Positions 61,041-64,000 of a stretch of DNA of 64,000 nucleotides are shown piece by piece. The position numbers and the translations under genes were made by a program. Numbering within the stretch: the stretch's first letter is position 1; each line of letters opens with the position of its first letter. The notes under the pieces were generated by a model, which saw only the letters and a program-made list of their open reading frames with translations, had not been told where the DNA came from and ran no database searches. Source of the DNA: Diadema setosum (lineage: Eukaryota; Echinodermata; Echinoidea; Diadematoida; Diadematidae); contig NC_092689.1 of the NCBI RefSeq assembly GCF_964275005.1, forward strand, positions 11,426,979-11,490,978. Reading direction: 5' to 3'.

Positions 61041-61099
61041 CCCACACACACGCACACACACACCCACACCCCCACACACACACACACACACGCACACCC
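61041..61099. repeat. (CA)n microsatellite with CCC interruptions
   Basis: CACACA run interrupted by CGCA and CCCCCACA variants. Confidence 0.9.
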
Positions 61100-61426
61100 A
61101 TCTCGCCCGGCCGAGCACACAATATTATGTACACCTAGACGCCGAGATAGATCCAAATTTAGAAATGCATATTACAAAGTAAAAAAAAAAATAGTGGAGG
61201 CAAAGGAAGAAAATTGATTAGCGACAGAAAATACTCCATTGAAACGTCATCCGAAATGGACCAATAAAAAGACTCAACTTTGAACCTAGAACCTTGAAGT
61301 GATAATCAATTTCAGTAGCTCCTTGGAACCATCCCGGGATGGTGAAAATGTCCAATGTCAGTTTGAGGCGGCATGGTGAACAAAACAAGACCCAGAGTAA
61401 ATCTCACTTGTGTAGGCCCTACATTA

Positions 61427-61770
61427 AAAGTATTGTTTACCATTGGGAGCAGTGATTTCAAAAATGTTCGAGTTATGATGCAAATGTGTAGGTCAGTTGT
61501 ATCACAAAACATCCTACCATATAAAAATTTCGCAATAAAGCCAAAAATATCAAGAGATATCAGTATTTCTCTCACTACACCATATCTGTAGACGGTTTAG
61601 TCTAGAAACAATTTTATTATAACTATTGTTCACATGTTGTATATTTAACAATACTTAACATTGATTATAATGATTGAATTGGCTGTTTCTATCCCTAACT
61701 CAAATTTTAGAACTATTTAAAGCACTAAAACTGGGTTTTTGTTTCATCTGCAAAGGGTAAATATCGCCTT
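61427..61770. mobile_element. 344-bp Tc1/mariner-type MITE, copy 2 (inverted)
   Basis: Aligns end to end, in reverse orientation, with 48524-48874. Shared blocks are GGTAAA, TTTGCAGATGAAA, AGTTAGGGATAGAAACA, GAACAATAGTTATAATAAAA, ATGGTAGGATGTTTT and GAAATCACTGCTCCCAA. TA flanks both ends (61425-61426 and 61771-61772). No ORF of note. Confidence 0.87.
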
Positions 61771-61794
61771 TAAAAGGCAGCGTGCACAGTGCAA

Positions 61795-62765
61795 CAAGAA
61801 AAACAAACAAACAAACAAACAAACAAATAAATAAACGAAAACATGCCTTCTCGCTTAATGTGCGACCAACAGCATGAGGCTGCATCACTCGGATGACTGG
61901 AAGAGCAGCCTCTCTGAATGTTAATGGGTTGGTAATCGCGACCACAGGGCCTGGCAGATGGTTCCAGGTTCTGACAGCTCGGGGGAAGAAAGGAAATTTG
62001 TACACATCTATGGTCGCTTTTGGGATTACGTACTTCAGTTTATGGTCATGTCTTCCAATGTAAGTAGCTGGAAAAATAGCATGTGGTTATGGTAGGCTAA
62101 CTTGTCAGTGGTAGATCTTGTGAATGAGGGTGCACTGTGCAAGGAGACGCCGTGTGTGGAGACTATCCTAACCAAGAGCTGAGACCAGCGTTGAGGAAGA
62201 TGTTGAATACCTGTAGTCTCCATGTACAAAGCGAGCACAGCAGTTATCTGCACCTGCTCGAGAGAGTTTACCATTGTTGCTGTATGCGGGCTCCAGGCCT
62301 CTGGTCTCTGGCAGTAGAGGTCGGGCAAGTGCAGTGTAAGCTCTGGCTTTCACTACCTTGGTACATGACGATAATGTCCTACGAAGATGTCCTAAGGTTT
62401 TGCTTTCTCTATGTCTGATGTTCTGGCAATGCTTGTTTCAGATTAAGTCATGAGTGATTATCATTCCTATAGGTACTTGTATTCTTTTGCCTTGGGTATA
62501 GGGTCCTTGTGGAGATGGTAGTGGAAAACAGAGGGATTACGCTCCCGAGTGATAGACGAGACAGCATACTTCTTTACATAGAAGCTCATAAGCCAGGTTG
62601 AGGACCAGATGGAAAACTGCTGGAGGTCTTGTTGCAGTTATGTGACGGTCTGACTTTGCATCTATTTCTCTGTAAATGGCATAATCATCAATAAAGAGGC
62701 GAATATTTGACTGGATATTATCTTGTGTGTCATTAATGAACAAGAGAAAAATAATGTGCACGAAG
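61795..62765 (-). mobile_element. Decayed LINE 3' fragment (CR1/Jockey-like reverse transcriptase)
   Basis: Read on the minus strand, three pieces in order belong to a non-LTR retrotransposon ORF2. First comes the reverse-transcriptase block FLLFINDTQDNIQSNIRLFI with DDYAIYR (about 62650-62760, the FADD-type catalytic box, here FIDD). Then the thumb/C-terminal block: ARAYTALARPLL, then SPHT, a LEQVQ and ARFVHGDY (about 62200-62350). Then the terminal block YKFPFFPRAVRTWNHLPGPVV (about 61940-62005). These lie in different frames with stops between, so the copy is dead and 5'-truncated. A TTTG/TTTA tetranucleotide run at its 3' end (61800-61840) fits the microsatellite-like tails of such elements. 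Confidence 0.8.
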
Positions 62766-63819
62766 AAATGATCTCAAGTGAGAATTGCATTTCTCCGTTA
62801 ATGTACTGTATACGAGCAAGTCACATTACACGTTTACAGGACATTACAGGATGTTTGATATTACACCGGATCTATTTCTTATGACCACGAACACTATGTA
62901 TGGCATTATATTGAATTCTTATGTGTTTTTTTTAGCCTTTTCTATATACACTGATTGATTTTTTTTCTCTCCTGGACTAGTAAATCATGTTCATAGAAAT
63001 GTTTTATGATACCTAAATGTAAGTTGGCAACATAACGTCTATTAGAACCATTGTTAGACAATTGTGCAAAGAATCCTGGAGCAGGGAGGTTTCTGTGCAC
63101 GTAAAAATCCCCGTGGCCATTCGAATGGTGTAAAATTGACGCTGCGAAAAGGGGGGAGGGGAGAGATTTGAAGCTCTACTCTGAAAGTGAGAAATAGACA
63201 GTGTTTATCGGAGCAGTTTGTGTCTATCGTTGAAGTGATATGAATACTATCATGTTAAACACGCTGAACAACCGTATGTTAGCGGTGTCGGCAACTTTAT
63301 CACATTCAGCTAATTAAAAAAGTACCCCATTCTCTTTGTGACAGCATTCCTTTTCAGATTATTTCCAACGAAGAGTTTACTATGGGAGGCTTCACACTGT
63401 CCCGAAGTTGACACAATATGGAATTTTCGATTCCGCACGAAGTTGGTCCCAAACTTTAATAGTAACACGCCAATCAACAGCAGACGCATAAACTATGTCT
63501 ACACAGAGGATCACGTGATGACTCCTGAACCACACTATAGAAGGCTACACAAAGATGTGAATCTTTATCATAAAATCACATTTCGCAAGATCTTCGGGCT
63601 TTTCTTTGGCTTGCAAAAGATTTTGCTGCCGCTCACGAGGTTGCTTTCGCAGCCTGAGAAACTCAGTCGTCAGTCATACGACGGCTCACGAATGACGGGG
63701 AAGTTTCTACCATCACGACCAAATTTGAACATTCCCGTCATTGTGTGTCCATCTTTGCTCAATGTCGGAGCACTAACGCATACAATAATGAATTACGACG
63801 CCATGACGGTCATAGTGTG
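62766..63819. other. No gene supported
   Basis: Includes most of a 204-codon plus-strand ORF (63338-63952) without known motifs, whose end runs into a repeat. I regard it as chance. Confidence 0.4.
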
Positions 63820-64000
63820 TTATTCCGAAGGTTCGTTATCCCGAAATGAAATCAGGTTCGTTTTCCCAAAGGCTCGGTTATCCGAAAATGTGTGTTTTTT
63901 TTTTAACCATTTTCGAATGATGGCACCGTATAATATATTATTTTTGGCCTAAAGAACCTTCGGATTAACGAACCATATTTCATTTTCGGATTCACGAACC
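63820..64000. mobile_element. Second foldback family copy, cut by the window end
   Basis: TTATTCCGAAGGTTCGTTA at about 63821 and, inverted, GAACCTTCGGATTAACGAAC at about 63955 flank a short centre. CATTTTCGGATTCACGAACC closes the window. Same words as 46456-47450. The right end lies beyond the window. Confidence 0.7.

Noticed and set aside
63338-63952. 204-codon plus-strand ORF
   Set aside because: No domain motif, no splice or promoter context, and its last third lies inside the TTCGGAATAACG foldback repeat.

Overview
The window looks like nuclear DNA of a sea urchin (echinoid). It is AT-rich and gene-poor, full of microsatellites, palindromic MITE-like elements and minisatellite-armed foldback elements, and it carries unmistakable skeletal (spicule) matrix protein genes of the SM50/SM32/PM27/SM37/C-lectin kind. 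These are C-type-lectin domains with Pro/Gly/Asn-rich tails and the hallmark WLGW and (E/Q)DGTP motifs. The SM50 ortholog is divergent enough that I do not name the species.

Layout. (1) 2.0-3.9 kb, minus: an intronless Four-jointed/FJX1-type Golgi kinase gene. (2) 24.4-39.5 kb, minus: the spicule matrix locus. There is one recognisable first exon (39372-39478: start codon, signal peptide, first 18 mature residues, phase-2 donor) and, 3.8, 10.5 and 14.4 kb downstream of it, three separate, complete terminal exons (C 35059-35545, B 28339-28888, A 24425-25022). All three have a good acceptor and the one base needed to complete the same split Arg codon. I found no second first exon, so the simplest reading is one promoter and three alternative last exons. 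These give 197, 218 and 234 residue proteins that share a signal peptide and N terminus but differ in lectin domain and tail. Exon A is SM50-like and ends in five perfect 15-bp repeats encoding (Q/R)PGFN. (3) 54.9-55.8 kb, plus: an intronless 291-residue secreted C-type lectin with a Gly/Pro tail, SM37/C-lectin-like, in head-to-head orientation with the SM locus. (4) Between the two promoters, 43523-49528: a 6-kb foldback element with 18-bp minisatellite ends and a 5-bp target duplication. It has been hit by four later elements, two of them nested in each other. (5) The far right holds MITEs, a decayed LINE 3' end (minus) and a cut-off second copy of the 16-bp-motif foldback.

How the genes work together: by family knowledge the SM and C-lectin proteins are secreted by primary mesenchyme cells and occluded in the calcite endoskeleton, so they are probably co-regulated. 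Fj-type kinases act in the Golgi on secretory-pathway substrates. A functional tie to the cluster is speculation only. Large stretches (about 4-9.6, 11.4-19.8, 49.5-54.3 and 58.4-61.4 kb) show no gene I can support.
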